From the NCBI GenBank assembly GCA_903875135.1, contig CAIQUZ010000109.1, positions 1 through 64,000 on the forward strand: DNA of 64,000 nt, in the 5' to 3' direction. Below, piece by piece: positions 34,536-44,218 of the stretch. Positions within the stretch are counted from its first letter, which is position 1, and each line of letters starts with the position of its first letter. A program made the translations under genes and the position numbers. Source of the DNA: an uncultured beta proteobacterium (GTDB lineage Bacteria; Pseudomonadota; Gammaproteobacteria; Burkholderiales; Burkholderiaceae). Below the pieces are notes generated by a model. That model did not search any database and was not told the DNA's origin. It worked only from the letters and a program-made list of their open reading frames with translations.

Positions 34536-35891
34536 TTGTCAAAAGTAGGATTTGTTTCTCTGGGTTGTCCAAAAGCTCTGGTTGATTCAGAGTTAATACT
34601 GACAAGGCTAAGTGCTGAAGGTTACGAGATTGTTCAGAACTATTCTGATGCGCAAATTGTGGTTGTCAATACTTGTGGTTTTATTGATTCAGCAGTTGAA
34701 GAAAGTTTAAATGCCATTGGTGAGGCGCTATCCGAAAACGGCAGGGTGATTGTTACTGGATGTTTAGGTGCTAAAACAGAATCCAATGGGCACAACACTG
34801 TTTTGATGCATCATCCCAAAGTTTTAGCAGTGACTGGTCCACATGCTACCAATGAGGTTTTGGACGCGATTCATCACAACTTACCTAGGCCACATGATCC
34901 TTTTATCGATTTAGTACCTTCTATTGGCATTAAATTAACTCCCAAACACTACGCCTATTTAAAAATATCTGAAGGGTGTAACCATTCATGTACCTTTTGC
35001 ATTATTCCTGATATGAGAGGCGGACTGGTCTCTCGAAACATTGATGATGTTTTACAAGAGGCCCAAGCACTGTTTGAAAGTGGGGTTAAGGAATTGTTAG
35101 TCGTGTCACAAGATACAAGTGCTTATGGCGTTGATATTCAATATCGTACTGGATTTTGGAATGGCGTTCCTATCAAATCAAGGCTGTATGAACTAACTGT
35201 TGAGCTCAAAAAATTAGCTCGTCTTAATGATGCTTGGGTGAGGTTGCATTATGTTTACCCATATCCCCACGTCGACGATATTATTCCATTGATGACTGAT
35301 TTTGCAGAGCACGGTAATGGCTTATTGCCTTATTTAGACATACCTATGCAACATTCGCACCCTGATGTACTTAAGCGAATGAAGCGTCCTGCTGGTGGTG
35401 AAAAAACGTTGGCACGGATTTTATCTTGGCGTGAAATATGTCCAGACCTTGTTATTCGCAGTACTTTTATCGCTGGCTTTCCGGGCGAGACTGAGGAAGA
35501 GTTTAGTCATCTTCTAGATTTTATTGAGCAAGCACAATTAGATCGGGTGGGTTGCTTTGCCTATTCACCGGTTAAAGGTGCCAAAGCCAACGATTTAGAA
35601 GGTGCTTTACCAGACGATATAAGAGAGTTAAGAAGAGCTCGATTTATGGAAATTGCCGAAGCAGTATCCGTGAAGAAGCTTTCATTGAGAATTGGCAAAA
35701 GAATGCGCGTATTAGTTGACTCTATCACTTCGCAAGGTGGGATTGCGCGCAGTTTTGCTGACGCCCCTGAAATTGATGGTTTGATTTTATTATATCCGGC
35801 AGATAAGCCGTCAAAACGTTACCGAAGTGGTGAGTTTGTGCGGGTTAGTATTCTCAATTCACAAGGCCATGATTTAATTGCTCAGGTTTGA
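34536..35891 (+). CDS. rimO: Ribosomal protein uS12 methylthiotransferase RimO
   Basis: A 451-residue radical-SAM methylthiotransferase. The N-terminal UPF0004 domain has C11 ([12 protein letters not shown]), a cysteine in VNTCGF and one in TGCLGAK for the auxiliary cluster; the radical SAM cluster motif is C148-x3-C152-x2-C155; a TRAM domain closes the protein. It adds a methylthio group to Asp89 of uS12. The start is TTG 34536 with AAGGA at 34524-34528, seven bases upstream. It lies 12 bp after phaR, so it may ride on the same transcript. Confidence 0.94.
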   Translation: MSKVGFVSLGCPKALVDSELILTRLSAEGYEIVQNYSDAQIVVVNTCGFIDSAVEESLNAIGEALSENGRVIVTGCLGAKTESNGHNTVLMHHPKVLAVTGPHATNEVLDAIHHNLPRPHDPFIDLVPSIGIKLTPKHYAYLKISEGCNHSCTFCIIPDMRGGLVSRNIDDVLQEAQALFESGVKELLVVSQDTSAYGVDIQYRTGFWNGVPIKSRLYELTVELKKLARLNDAWVRLHYVYPYPHVDDIIPLMTDFAEHGNGLLPYLDIPMQHSHPDVLKRMKRPAGGEKTLARILSWREICPDLVIRSTFIAGFPGETEEEFSHLLDFIEQAQLDRVGCFAYSPVKGAKANDLEGALPDDIRELRRARFMEIAEAVSVKKLSLRIGKRMRVLVDSITSQGGIARSFADAPEIDGLILLYPADKPSKRYRSGEFVRVSILNSQGHDLIAQV

Positions 35892-35993
35892 GATTTATAC
35901 TGTTGATGACAGTTAATCAAATTTTAATAAATACGTGTTTGAATGTGTATTAACAGAAGATACTTCAATGTCATTATTACTTAAGGGGGATTT

Positions 35994-37175
35994 ATGCAAG
36001 AAGTTGTTGTTTTAAGTGCAGTTAGATCAGCAGTCGGTAGCTTTAACGGTGTTTTAAGCTCAATGGAACCAGCAGAGCTTGCTGGAATGGTCATGAAAGA
36101 GGCGATTACCCGTTCTAAAGTTGACCCAGCAATGATTAATTACGTTACTGTTGGTAACTGTATACCGACTGAGACGAGATATCCCTACGTTGCTCGTGTG
36201 GCATCCATTCAAGCAGGTCTGTCCATGGAGTCTGTCGCCATGGCGGTAAATCGTTTATGTAGTTCCGGACTTCAAGGTATCGTAACTTCAGCGCAACAAA
36301 TTATGTTGGGTGATTGTGATTACGCCATTGGTGGCGGAGTTGAAGTGATGTCACGTGGCATGTATGGTTCGCCGGCAATGCGTTCTGGTGCCAGAATGGG
36401 TGACACAAAGCTCATCGATATGATGGTTTCTGCTTTGACGGATCCATTTGGTGTTGGACACATGGGGATTACGGCAGAAAACCTAGCCAAAAAATGGAAT
36501 ATCACTCGTGAAGAGCAAGATGAGTTTGCTGCCGCCTCGCATAAAAAAGCTGCATTTGCAATTGCTGAGGGGCGCTTTAAAGAGCAAATTGTACCGATTA
36601 CGATCAAAACCCGTAAAGGTGACATCATCGTTGATACTGACGAAGGCGTGAAAGCGGAAACTACTTTTGAGAGCTTAAGTAAGCTCAGACCAGTATTTTT
36701 AAAGGAAAATGGTACTGTTACCGCTGGTAATGCATCGAGTATTAACGATGGCGCTGGCTTCTTTGTTTTAGCTTCTGCACAAGCAGCGGCTAAAGCTGGG
36801 CAAAAGCCAATCGCACGTTTGGTATCTTATGCCGTTGCTGGGGTTCCAAATGATGTTATGGGTGAAGGTCCAATTCCTTCAACCAAGCTGGCGCTTTCTA
36901 AAGCGGGGTTAACTCTTGGTCAAATGGATGTGATTGAATCGAATGAAGCGTTTGCAGCTCAAGCATTAACTGTTGCTAAAGCATTAGATTTGGATCTGAC
37001 TAAAACAAATCCAAATGGTGGGGCAATATCGATTGGTCATCCGATTGGTGCATCTGGTGCTGTCATTGCTACGAAGGCGATCTACGAGTTGCATAGAACA
37101 GGTGGTAAATATGCCTTAGTGACCATGTGTATAGGTGGTGGACAAGGTATTGCTGCTATTTTTGAAAGATTGTAA
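35994..37175 (+). CDS. bktB: Acetyl-CoA C-acyltransferase (beta-ketothiolase, BktB-like)
   Basis: A 393-residue biosynthetic-type thiolase. The catalytic residues are C89 (NRLCSSG), H349 (IGHPIGASGA) and C379 (TMCIGGGQG). Overall it resembles C. necator BktB (GARMGD, DPFGVGHMGITAEN, ending AAIFERL), which condenses acyl-CoA units including propionyl-CoA, so it could provide both acetoacetyl-CoA and 3-ketovaleryl-CoA for PHA. AAGGGGGA precedes the ATG. It stands apart from phaC-phaB, beyond rimO, with its own 102-bp leader. PhaA is an alternative name. Confidence 0.9.
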   Translation: MQEVVVLSAVRSAVGSFNGVLSSMEPAELAGMVMKEAITRSKVDPAMINYVTVGNCIPTETRYPYVARVASIQAGLSMESVAMAVNRLCSSGLQGIVTSAQQIMLGDCDYAIGGGVEVMSRGMYGSPAMRSGARMGDTKLIDMMVSALTDPFGVGHMGITAENLAKKWNITREEQDEFAAASHKKAAFAIAEGRFKEQIVPITIKTRKGDIIVDTDEGVKAETTFESLSKLRPVFLKENGTVTAGNASSINDGAGFFVLASAQAAAKAGQKPIARLVSYAVAGVPNDVMGEGPIPSTKLALSKAGLTLGQMDVIESNEAFAAQALTVAKALDLDLTKTNPNGGAISIGHPIGASGAVIATKAIYELHRTGGKYALVTMCIGGGQGIAAIFERL

Positions 37176-38036
37176 TTATTCAGTTTTAAAGATTTCTAGC
37201 ACCGCATCAAGGCCGACGAACCGAAAAGTTCCGTCGGCTTTTTCTTGAACAATAGGTTTTGGTTGAAAGCCGATGGATAAACCAGCGTTCGCCATCATGG
37301 GTAAATCATTTGAGCCATCACCCATGACGAGCGCACCATCGGTCTTAATGCCTAGATATTGACAAGCACGTTTAACAAACTCAGCTTTTGCTGGGCCATC
37401 AACAATCGGCCCTATGACATGGCCTGTCAAGAGGCCTTGATGAATTTCTAAGGTATTCGAATGGGCTTCGTCTAGACTGAGGAGTTGTTTGATCCGCTCC
37501 GTAAAAAAAGTAAATCCACCAGAAACTAGAACTGTTCTCCATCCAAATTGTTGAGCCCCGAGAATCAATTCTTTTGCGCCAGTATTGAGTTGCAGGCGTT
37601 GTTGGTAAACGATATTTAGATCATTTTCTGTGGCGCCTTTTAAGAGTTTGACGCGTTCTTTGAGTGCTTGGGAAAAATCAGTAATTTCACCTCGCATACT
37701 CGCTTGCGTAATTGCGCTCACTTCTTTTTCTTTACCGCATTGCCGGGCGATTTCATCAATACACTCAATATTGATGAGAGTTGAATCCATATCAAAGGCT
37801 AATAATTGAATGTGTTTTGGTTGGAAGCTATCTTTTAAAAAAATGGTATCCGTCTGATGCTCGAAGCAGAGTTGCTGAATTTTATGTTTATCATCGGTAT
37901 GGGTGGTTTGTTTTAATCCCATTTCTAAACAACTAGGAGAAAACGATCTTTTAATCGTTGAGGAAAAACGATCCATTATCTCTTCCACAAGCATCAATGG
38001 CGGTTTCGTTTGATGAAGGAGTATTAATTGGGACAT
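37176..38036 (-). CDS. serB: Phosphoserine phosphatase
   Basis: A 286-residue HAD phosphatase. The motif I strand is AFDMDSTLINIE with nucleophile D82 and acid D84; VLVSGGFTFF (motif II) and VMGDGSNDLPMM (motif IV) follow. It performs the last step of serine biosynthesis. The N-terminal 70 residues are a degenerate regulatory-type extension, shorter than the two ACT-like repeats of many SerB proteins. Its ATG follows the mfd TAG directly (TAGATG on the minus strand), so it is translationally coupled to mfd. Confidence 0.93.
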   Translation of the reverse strand: MSQLILLHQTKPPLMLVEEIMDRFSSTIKRSFSPSCLEMGLKQTTHTDDKHKIQQLCFEHQTDTIFLKDSFQPKHIQLLAFDMDSTLINIECIDEIARQCGKEKEVSAITQASMRGEITDFSQALKERVKLLKGATENDLNIVYQQRLQLNTGAKELILGAQQFGWRTVLVSGGFTFFTERIKQLLSLDEAHSNTLEIHQGLLTGHVIGPIVDGPAKAEFVKRACQYLGIKTDGALVMGDGSNDLPMMANAGLSIGFQPKPIVQEKADGTFRFVGLDAVLEIFKTE

Positions 38037-41000
38037 CTACTGAGTCCCTAAATAAGCTAATAAGCGTTTTAGGATTTCGGTACGCTGACTTAACATTTCG
38101 AAAGCATGAGCAGGATTTGGAGAGATTCTTAAACGATCTTGGCCTGACAGTTGAACAAAGCGATCCTTCTGAATCAATTGAATAATCTTCATTGAATCAA
38201 TTGGTGGTTGAGGGATAAATTGAATTTTGATATTTTGAGGGCTAGCTTCAATTTTTTTAATACCTAATTTTTCCATGAGTAAACGTAAGCGATGATTCTC
38301 AAACAGTGACTTTGCTTGCTCTGGTAATTCACCAAAACGGTCTATTACTTCTGAGTATAAGTCATCGATATCATGATTTGTCATCGCACTGGAGAGGCGT
38401 TTATATAAAGATAAGCGTTCATGGACGTCAGGACAATAGGCGTTGGGCAGTAAAGCTGGGCAGCCCAAAGAGATATCGGTGATGGCATGCATGGGGCTTA
38501 ATAAGTCTGGTTCCTTACCTTTTTTTAGGTCAGAAATTGCCTTATTGAGCATATCCGTATAGAGCTGAAAACCAATCTCGTGAATATCACCGGATTGTTT
38601 ATCGCCGAGTACTTCCCCAGCACCACGAATTTCTAAGTCATGCATGGCAAGATAAAAACCAGATCCTAATTCTTCCATGGAGACGATAGCGTCCAATCGA
38701 AGTTTGGCCTGTTTCGATAAACCTTCTGGATCTGGTACTAAGAGATAGGCGTAGGCTTGATGGTGTGAACGACCAACACGACCTCTTAATTGATGCAGTT
38801 GGGCTAGGCCAAATTTATCAGCACGATGCATGATGATGGTATTGGCAGATGGCACGTCAATACCGGTTTCAATAATGGTTGAACACAAAAGCACATTACA
38901 GCGTTTTGCCACAAAATCATGCATGACTTGTTCAAGGTTTCTTTCATGCATTTGACCATGTGCAACACCAATTCTAGCTTCAGGAATGAGGGCTGATAGA
39001 GATTGACGTCGGTTTTCTATTGTTTCAACTTCGTTATGTAAAAAGTAAACTTGTCCACCACGTTTAAGCTCTCGCATGATGGCTTCACGGATGACCCCAT
39101 CGCCTTCACGTCGAACAAAAGTTTTAATCGCCAATCGTTTTTGCGGGGCAGTTGCTATGACGGAGAGTTCTCTCAAGCCTTCTAGCGCCATTCCTAGGGT
39201 TCTTGGGATTGGCGTTGCTGTCAATGTTAAAACATCCACTTCAGCTCGTAAGGCTTTAAAGGTTTCTTTTTGACGTACTCCGAATCGATGTTCTTCGTCG
39301 ATGATCACCAGACCTAAACGATTAAATTTAATTTCTGGAGATAGTAATTTATGCGTACCAATAATAATATCGGCATCACCACTCTCAAGGGATTCAAGAG
39401 CTTGTCGAATTTCTTTTGCTGTTTTAAAGCGAGACACCTCAACAACTTTGACAGGCCAATCAGCAAAGCGGTTTTTCCATGTTGTTGCATGCTGTTCAGA
39501 AAGAAGGGTGGTTGGTGCTAGAACCGCAACTTGTTTTCCACCCATGACGGCAACAAAGCTTGCGCGAAGGGCTACCTCGGTTTTACCAAAGCCAACATCA
39601 CCACAAATTAAACGGTCCATCGGTTGACCACTGGTCATATCTTTGATAACTTCAGAAATTGCTTGTTGTTGATCGATGGTTTCTTCGAAGCCAAAACTTT
39701 CGGCAAAAGCATCATAGTCATGGCTCGAAAATTCAAACGCATGACCATGACGTAAGGCACGCTTGGCATAAATGTTTAAAAGCTCAGCTGCGGTATCACG
39801 AATCTGCTGGGCAGCTTTTCTTTTTGATTTTTCCCATTGACCAGATCCTAAGTTATGGAGTGGTGCATTTTCTGGATCAGATCCTGAGTACCTTGAAATC
39901 AAATGTAATTGATGGACAGGGACGTAAAGGGTGGCACTGTTGGCATAACGAAGATGTAAAAATTCCTCATCTCCACTACCAAGGTCTAAGATGAGTAAGC
40001 CTTGATAACGGCCTATGCCGTGTTCAGAGTGGACAACTGGATCACCTACTTTTAATTCAGATAAATCTCTGACCAAATGGTCGATATTGGTGGCTTGATC
40101 TTTTCGTCCAATTTTCCCAGCTTTTCGTTGCTCAGATGAATTTGCAAATAATTCTGATTCAGTAATGACAACTAAGTTGGCTTCGTTGCTTATAAACCCA
40201 TCAAATAATGGTGCTACGATCATGCCAAATTGATGATTGCTAGAGAGAAACTCTGCCATTGTAGAAAAGTGTTCTACATTTTGAATAAATTGTGGATCAA
40301 TAAAACTGGATTCATCGAGTAGTTGTTTAATAGACTCACGCCGACCAGGACTATCTGCGCAAATAACGACTCGATGTGTCGTTTGTTTTAAATAGTTTTT
40401 TAACAGATGAATTGGGTCTTTGTCTCGACGGACCACCGCAACGGGTGGTGGTGGTTTAAAAAAGGAGTTTATTTCTTCATCATCATCTTGCGTTAAGAAA
40501 ACACGTGAAAATGATTTTAGGCTGGAGAAAAAGCTTTCTTCTGATTGGTAAAGGTGGTCTGGGGATAAGATCGGGTGCTCAGAGTCGTGAGATAAAAAGT
40601 TATATCGTTCTTCCACACTTTTCCAAAACGCTTGTATTGCTAAAGGTAAATTTCCAATACCCCATAACCATGCTGGTTGGTTGGATTTCGGTAAGTAATC
40701 GAGTAACTGCGCTGTTTTCTCAAAAAATAAGGGTAGGTAAGATTCAATACCTGCACCAGGGATACCCAGGCCCACGTCCTTGTAAAGGGGACATTTCCCT
40801 GGATTGCCTTCAAATACTTCGCGCCATTTGCCACGAAAATCTTTTCTGGCTTGTTCATGAAAAGGAAATTCATGTCCTGGCAATAGTTTGATTTCTTTAA
40901 CGGGATAAAGACTTCGTTGCGTATCTGGGTCAAACACTTTAATGTGGTCGATGGTATCGCCAAATAAGTCAATACGAAACGGTAGGGCGGAACCCATTGG

Positions 41001-41567
41001 ATACAAATCAATTAATCCGCCCCGAATACTGTACTCACCGGGCCTTACAACTGCAGTAACAGGGTCATAACCACCTTGTTCTAATTGATGATGAAGAGCT
41101 GTTTCATTAATACTTGATCCTTGTTGAAAGAAAAAAGTATTTGCCGCTAAAAATTCTGGAGGTGCTAAGCGTTGAATGGCAGAAGTTAATGGCACGATAA
41201 CCACGTCACACACTCCCGTCATCATTTCATGAAGGGTTTTTAACCTTTCTGAAATCAGATCATGATGCGGGGAAAATTGGTCATATGGCAAAATTTCCCA
41301 ATCTGGCAAAAGGGAGACTCGTAGATCTGGATTAAATAATGGTATTTCTTGGGCAAGTCGTTGGGCAACGGTAGGTTCACCACAGATCACCACCATAATG
41401 GAATACTGTTGCCGATAATCAGCAGCGTGTTGTGCAATGATTCCGGCATCACTGGAGCCAATACACTGATTCCAGGTAAAGCGCTTCCCGGGCTCAGGCC
41501 CTAAAAAGGGGGGGGTGAGCAAAATGGAGGATTTCGTGGTAGAAACTTCTAATGTGTTATCAGACAT
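38037..41567 (-). CDS. mfd: Transcription-repair coupling factor
   Basis: About 1176 residues, full length for Mfd. An N-terminal UvrB-like module, the RNA polymerase-interacting domain (GDPVVHSEHGIGRY at its start), then the RecG-like translocase with ICGDVGFGKTEVALR (Walker A), IIDEEHRFGV and the TRG-type motif region QLRGRVGRS, and a C-terminal D7 domain. It removes stalled RNA polymerase and recruits UvrA. ATG 41567 has GGAG three bases upstream; ATG 41576 is also possible. A run of eight G on the plus strand (41508-41515) falls in Pro codons close to the N-terminus. serB follows directly; ispDF is divergent. Confidence 0.95.
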   Translation of the reverse strand: MSDNTLEVSTTKSSILLTPPFLGPEPGKRFTWNQCIGSSDAGIIAQHAADYRQQYSIMVVICGEPTVAQRLAQEIPLFNPDLRVSLLPDWEILPYDQFSPHHDLISERLKTLHEMMTGVCDVVIVPLTSAIQRLAPPEFLAANTFFFQQGSSINETALHHQLEQGGYDPVTAVVRPGEYSIRGGLIDLYPMGSALPFRIDLFGDTIDHIKVFDPDTQRSLYPVKEIKLLPGHEFPFHEQARKDFRGKWREVFEGNPGKCPLYKDVGLGIPGAGIESYLPLFFEKTAQLLDYLPKSNQPAWLWGIGNLPLAIQAFWKSVEERYNFLSHDSEHPILSPDHLYQSEESFFSSLKSFSRVFLTQDDDEEINSFFKPPPPVAVVRRDKDPIHLLKNYLKQTTHRVVICADSPGRRESIKQLLDESSFIDPQFIQNVEHFSTMAEFLSSNHQFGMIVAPLFDGFISNEANLVVITESELFANSSEQRKAGKIGRKDQATNIDHLVRDLSELKVGDPVVHSEHGIGRYQGLLILDLGSGDEEFLHLRYANSATLYVPVHQLHLISRYSGSDPENAPLHNLGSGQWEKSKRKAAQQIRDTAAELLNIYAKRALRHGHAFEFSSHDYDAFAESFGFEETIDQQQAISEVIKDMTSGQPMDRLICGDVGFGKTEVALRASFVAVMGGKQVAVLAPTTLLSEQHATTWKNRFADWPVKVVEVSRFKTAKEIRQALESLESGDADIIIGTHKLLSPEIKFNRLGLVIIDEEHRFGVRQKETFKALRAEVDVLTLTATPIPRTLGMALEGLRELSVIATAPQKRLAIKTFVRREGDGVIREAIMRELKRGGQVYFLHNEVETIENRRQSLSALIPEARIGVAHGQMHERNLEQVMHDFVAKRCNVLLCSTIIETGIDVPSANTIIMHRADKFGLAQLHQLRGRVGRSHHQAYAYLLVPDPEGLSKQAKLRLDAIVSMEELGSGFYLAMHDLEIRGAGEVLGDKQSGDIHEIGFQLYTDMLNKAISDLKKGKEPDLLSPMHAITDISLGCPALLPNAYCPDVHERLSLYKRLSSAMTNHDIDDLYSEVIDRFGELPEQAKSLFENHRLRLLMEKLGIKKIEASPQNIKIQFIPQPPIDSMKIIQLIQKDRFVQLSGQDRLRISPNPAHAFEMLSQRTEILKRLLAYLGTQ

Positions 41568-41626
41568 TAGCTCCATTATAGAATTGAAGAATGATTTAGT
41601 TTGAACTTAACGAAAGCGATTCCTTG

Positions 41627-42820
41627 ATGAGTAAAAAACCATTTCCTGAGAAATGTCACGTATTGATCCCGAGCGCCGGTACTGGCTCGCGTTTAGGCGG
41701 GGATTTACCGAAGCAATATCAAGTTTTAGCTGGAAAAATGGTGATTGTTCATAGCCTAGATATTTTTTCTGAACTCCAGGAAATTGAAACTATTTGGTTA
41801 GGAGTATCGCCACAATCCGATTTCCTTTCATTTCAGGACTATCCCAAAGCTCAAGTATTGCATTCCGGAGGAGCCACACGAGCACAAACAGTACTCAACA
41901 CTTTAGGAGCCATGCTAGAACAATTACCTGCCACTGATTGGGTATTGGTTCATGACGCGGCACGACCAGGTTTAAAAAAAGATGATGTTTTACGACTAAT
42001 TAATGACGTGACAGCAGATTCTCAGCATTGTGGCGGAATATTAGCAATTCCATTGGCTGATACATTAAAAAAAGTAGACTCACTGAAGAATCCTCATATC
42101 GAGCAGACACTCTCACGCAATGAGCTATGGTTAGCGCAAACACCGCAAATGTTTCGAATCGGTGAGTTACATAGGGCATTAAAAAAAGCTTTTGAAAAAA
42201 ATCTGCCGATAACCGATGAGGCTAGTGCCATGGAGTCTGAGGGATATGCTCCAATTTTGGTACAGGGCTCCTCCGACAATTTTAAAATCACTTACCCACA
42301 GGACTTCAGTATGATGGAAAAAATCTTGCCGTCAACTCCAATAATAAGGATCGGGCAGGGTTATGATGTCCACCGACTTGTAGACGGTCGTGACCTCATA
42401 TTAGGTGGGATTCATGTCCCTTATGCCAAAGGTTTATTGGGGCATTCTGATGCCGATGCCCTTTTACATGCTATTACAGATGCTTTATTAGGCGCTGCTG
42501 GACTAGGTGATATTGGTAAACATTTCCCTGATACAGATCCTCAGTATAAAAACGCTGATAGTGCCAAGCTTTTAAAATACACCCATGAGCTTTTAAAATC
42601 AAAGGGTTTTGAAGTAATCAACATTGACTCCACCATTATTTGTCAAGAGCCAAAACTATCTCAACATATACCGAGTATGATGGCAAGCATCAGTCAATTG
42701 CTGGGAATTCACGAAGCCTGTCTGAACATCAAAGCCAAAACTAATGAGGGGTTAGGATATTTAGGTCAATCGGAAGCGATTGAAGCACAAGCAATTGTTT
42801 TAGTTCAATGTTATCAATAA
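41627..42820 (+). CDS. ispDF: Bifunctional IspD/IspF isoprenoid enzyme (fusion)
   Basis: A 397-residue fusion of two MEP-pathway enzymes. Residues 1-230 are 2-C-methyl-D-erythritol 4-phosphate cytidylyltransferase ([14 protein letters not shown] loop, VHDAARP at 108-114, AQTPQMF). Residues 240-397 are MECDP synthase (RIGQGYDVH with metal ligands D247 and H249, [24 protein letters not shown]). The linker is short ([10 protein letters not shown]) and the frame is uninterrupted. In most betaproteobacteria I know these are two adjacent genes, while fusions are common in alpha- and epsilonproteobacteria. ATG 41627 is preferred over a TTG three bases earlier. Confidence 0.94.
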   Translation: MSKKPFPEKCHVLIPSAGTGSRLGGDLPKQYQVLAGKMVIVHSLDIFSELQEIETIWLGVSPQSDFLSFQDYPKAQVLHSGGATRAQTVLNTLGAMLEQLPATDWVLVHDAARPGLKKDDVLRLINDVTADSQHCGGILAIPLADTLKKVDSLKNPHIEQTLSRNELWLAQTPQMFRIGELHRALKKAFEKNLPITDEASAMESEGYAPILVQGSSDNFKITYPQDFSMMEKILPSTPIIRIGQGYDVHRLVDGRDLILGGIHVPYAKGLLGHSDADALLHAITDALLGAAGLGDIGKHFPDTDPQYKNADSAKLLKYTHELLKSKGFEVINIDSTIICQEPKLSQHIPSMMASISQLLGIHEACLNIKAKTNEGLGYLGQSEAIEAQAIVLVQCYQ

Positions 42821-42828
42821 GGAAATCA

Positions 42829-43944
42829 ATGTCTGTTTCAGAAAATCTTTCGTTACTTCAAGCTTTAACTTTAGGGTCCGTAGAGCTCAAAAATCGGATG
42901 GTGATGGCGCCACTTACGCGGATGCGAGCCATTGAAAACGATGTTCCCAATCCATTAGCCGTTGAGTATTATGCTCAAAGAGCGAGCGCTGGATTGATTA
43001 TTTCTGAGGCAACCCAAGTTTCACCATTAGGTAAGGGTTACCCAGCTACTCCAGGCATATATTCACCAGAACAAACAACGGCATGGGCTAATATTGTTAA
43101 AGCAGTTCACCAGAAAGGTGGAAAGATTTTTGCTCAACTATGGCATGTGGGTAGAACCTCTCATTCCTCATTTCATGAGAAAGAAGGATTGCCAATTTCT
43201 CCTTCTGCGATCAAGCCAGAGGGTAAGACATTTACCAACTCTTGGGCATTTGTTCCCTATGAGACTCCTAGGGAAATGACCGTCTTCGATATTGAACAGG
43301 TCATTGAGCAATTTTATCAAGCCGCACTGAATGCTAAACAAGCAGGATTTGATGGAGTTGAGATCCACAGTGCTAATGGGTATTTATTAGACCAGTTCCT
43401 ACAAAGTAAAACGAATCATCGAATCGATGAGTACGGTGGCTCTTTTGAAAATCGTACCCGATTATTAAATCAAATTTTGAACCGAGTGACTACTGTTTTC
43501 GATAGCTCCAAGGTAGGAGTTCGATTATCGCCATATGGTACTTTCGGTGATATTGCCGAGGCAGATCCGATCGGGTTATTTACCTATGTCATTGAAGCGT
43601 TAAATCACCATCAACTCGCTTATTTACATTTAATCGAACCACGCTCAACTTCTGCTGGTGCGGATGACAAGGTGGCGACTGAAGCCCCCAATACATCCTC
43701 AATATTTAGGACAGTCTATAAAGGCTTGTTAATCAGCGCAGGCGGTTTTGATCGCGAAAGCGGGGAAGAGGCCATTAAAAGTCAACAATCTGATGCCATT
43801 GCTTATGGTCGTCTGTATATTTCAAACCCGGATTTAGTGGAAAGATTCGCCAAGAACATCCCTCTAACACCCTATGATCGTAAAACTTTTTACGGTGGTA
43901 ATGAGCTTGGATATACAGACTATCCATCTCATGAAGCCAAATAA
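42829..43944 (+). CDS. Old yellow enzyme-family alkene reductase (NemA-like)
   Basis: A 371-residue FMN-dependent OYE-family protein. Landmarks are MVMAPLTRMRA near the N-terminus, QLWHVGRTSH, the substrate-binding H-x-x-N in EIHSANGYLLDQFL, the arginine strand VGVRLSPYG and YGRLYISNPDLVERF at the FMN phosphate end. These enzymes reduce activated C=C bonds, N-ethylmaleimide or nitrate esters with NADPH; the natural substrate is unknown. ATG 42829 with AAGGAAA at 42819-42825, which overlaps the ispDF stop, is the start; the upstream seven codons in frame are spurious. Confidence 0.92.
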   Translation: MSVSENLSLLQALTLGSVELKNRMVMAPLTRMRAIENDVPNPLAVEYYAQRASAGLIISEATQVSPLGKGYPATPGIYSPEQTTAWANIVKAVHQKGGKIFAQLWHVGRTSHSSFHEKEGLPISPSAIKPEGKTFTNSWAFVPYETPREMTVFDIEQVIEQFYQAALNAKQAGFDGVEIHSANGYLLDQFLQSKTNHRIDEYGGSFENRTRLLNQILNRVTTVFDSSKVGVRLSPYGTFGDIAEADPIGLFTYVIEALNHHQLAYLHLIEPRSTSAGADDKVATEAPNTSSIFRTVYKGLLISAGGFDRESGEEAIKSQQSDAIAYGRLYISNPDLVERFAKNIPLTPYDRKTFYGGNELGYTDYPSHEAK

Positions 43945-44024
43945 AATGATCGCCGGCTTTTAAAGTTATCCCAGTAAATCTCAAGGCAATGTAAAATATT
44001 GGATTATTTAGAGAAATGTTAGTT

Positions 44025-44111
44025 GCGAGGATGGCGAAATTGGTAGACGCACCAGGTTTAGGTCCTGACGCCAGAAATGGTGTGGGGGTTCGAGTCCCCC
44101 TCCTCGCACCA
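44025..44111 (+). tRNA. tRNA-Leu (anticodon TAG)
   Basis: An 87-nt class II tRNA. Acceptor arms GCGAGGA (44025-44031) and TCCTCGC (44101-44107) pair fully; the anticodon arm CAGG-TTTAGGT-CCTG gives TAG; a long variable arm follows; the T-arm is GGGGG/CCCCC around TTCGAGT; discriminator A, encoded CCA at 44109-44111. Confidence 0.96.
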
Positions 44112-44218
44112 AAATGGGTTCTTATTCGACAAAATTATTGCCACGGAAAATGGCGTATTGGTGCGTAAAAGCCTGATTTCCCTAGAATGTTCAACATGTT
44201 TTATTACTTTTAATTACT

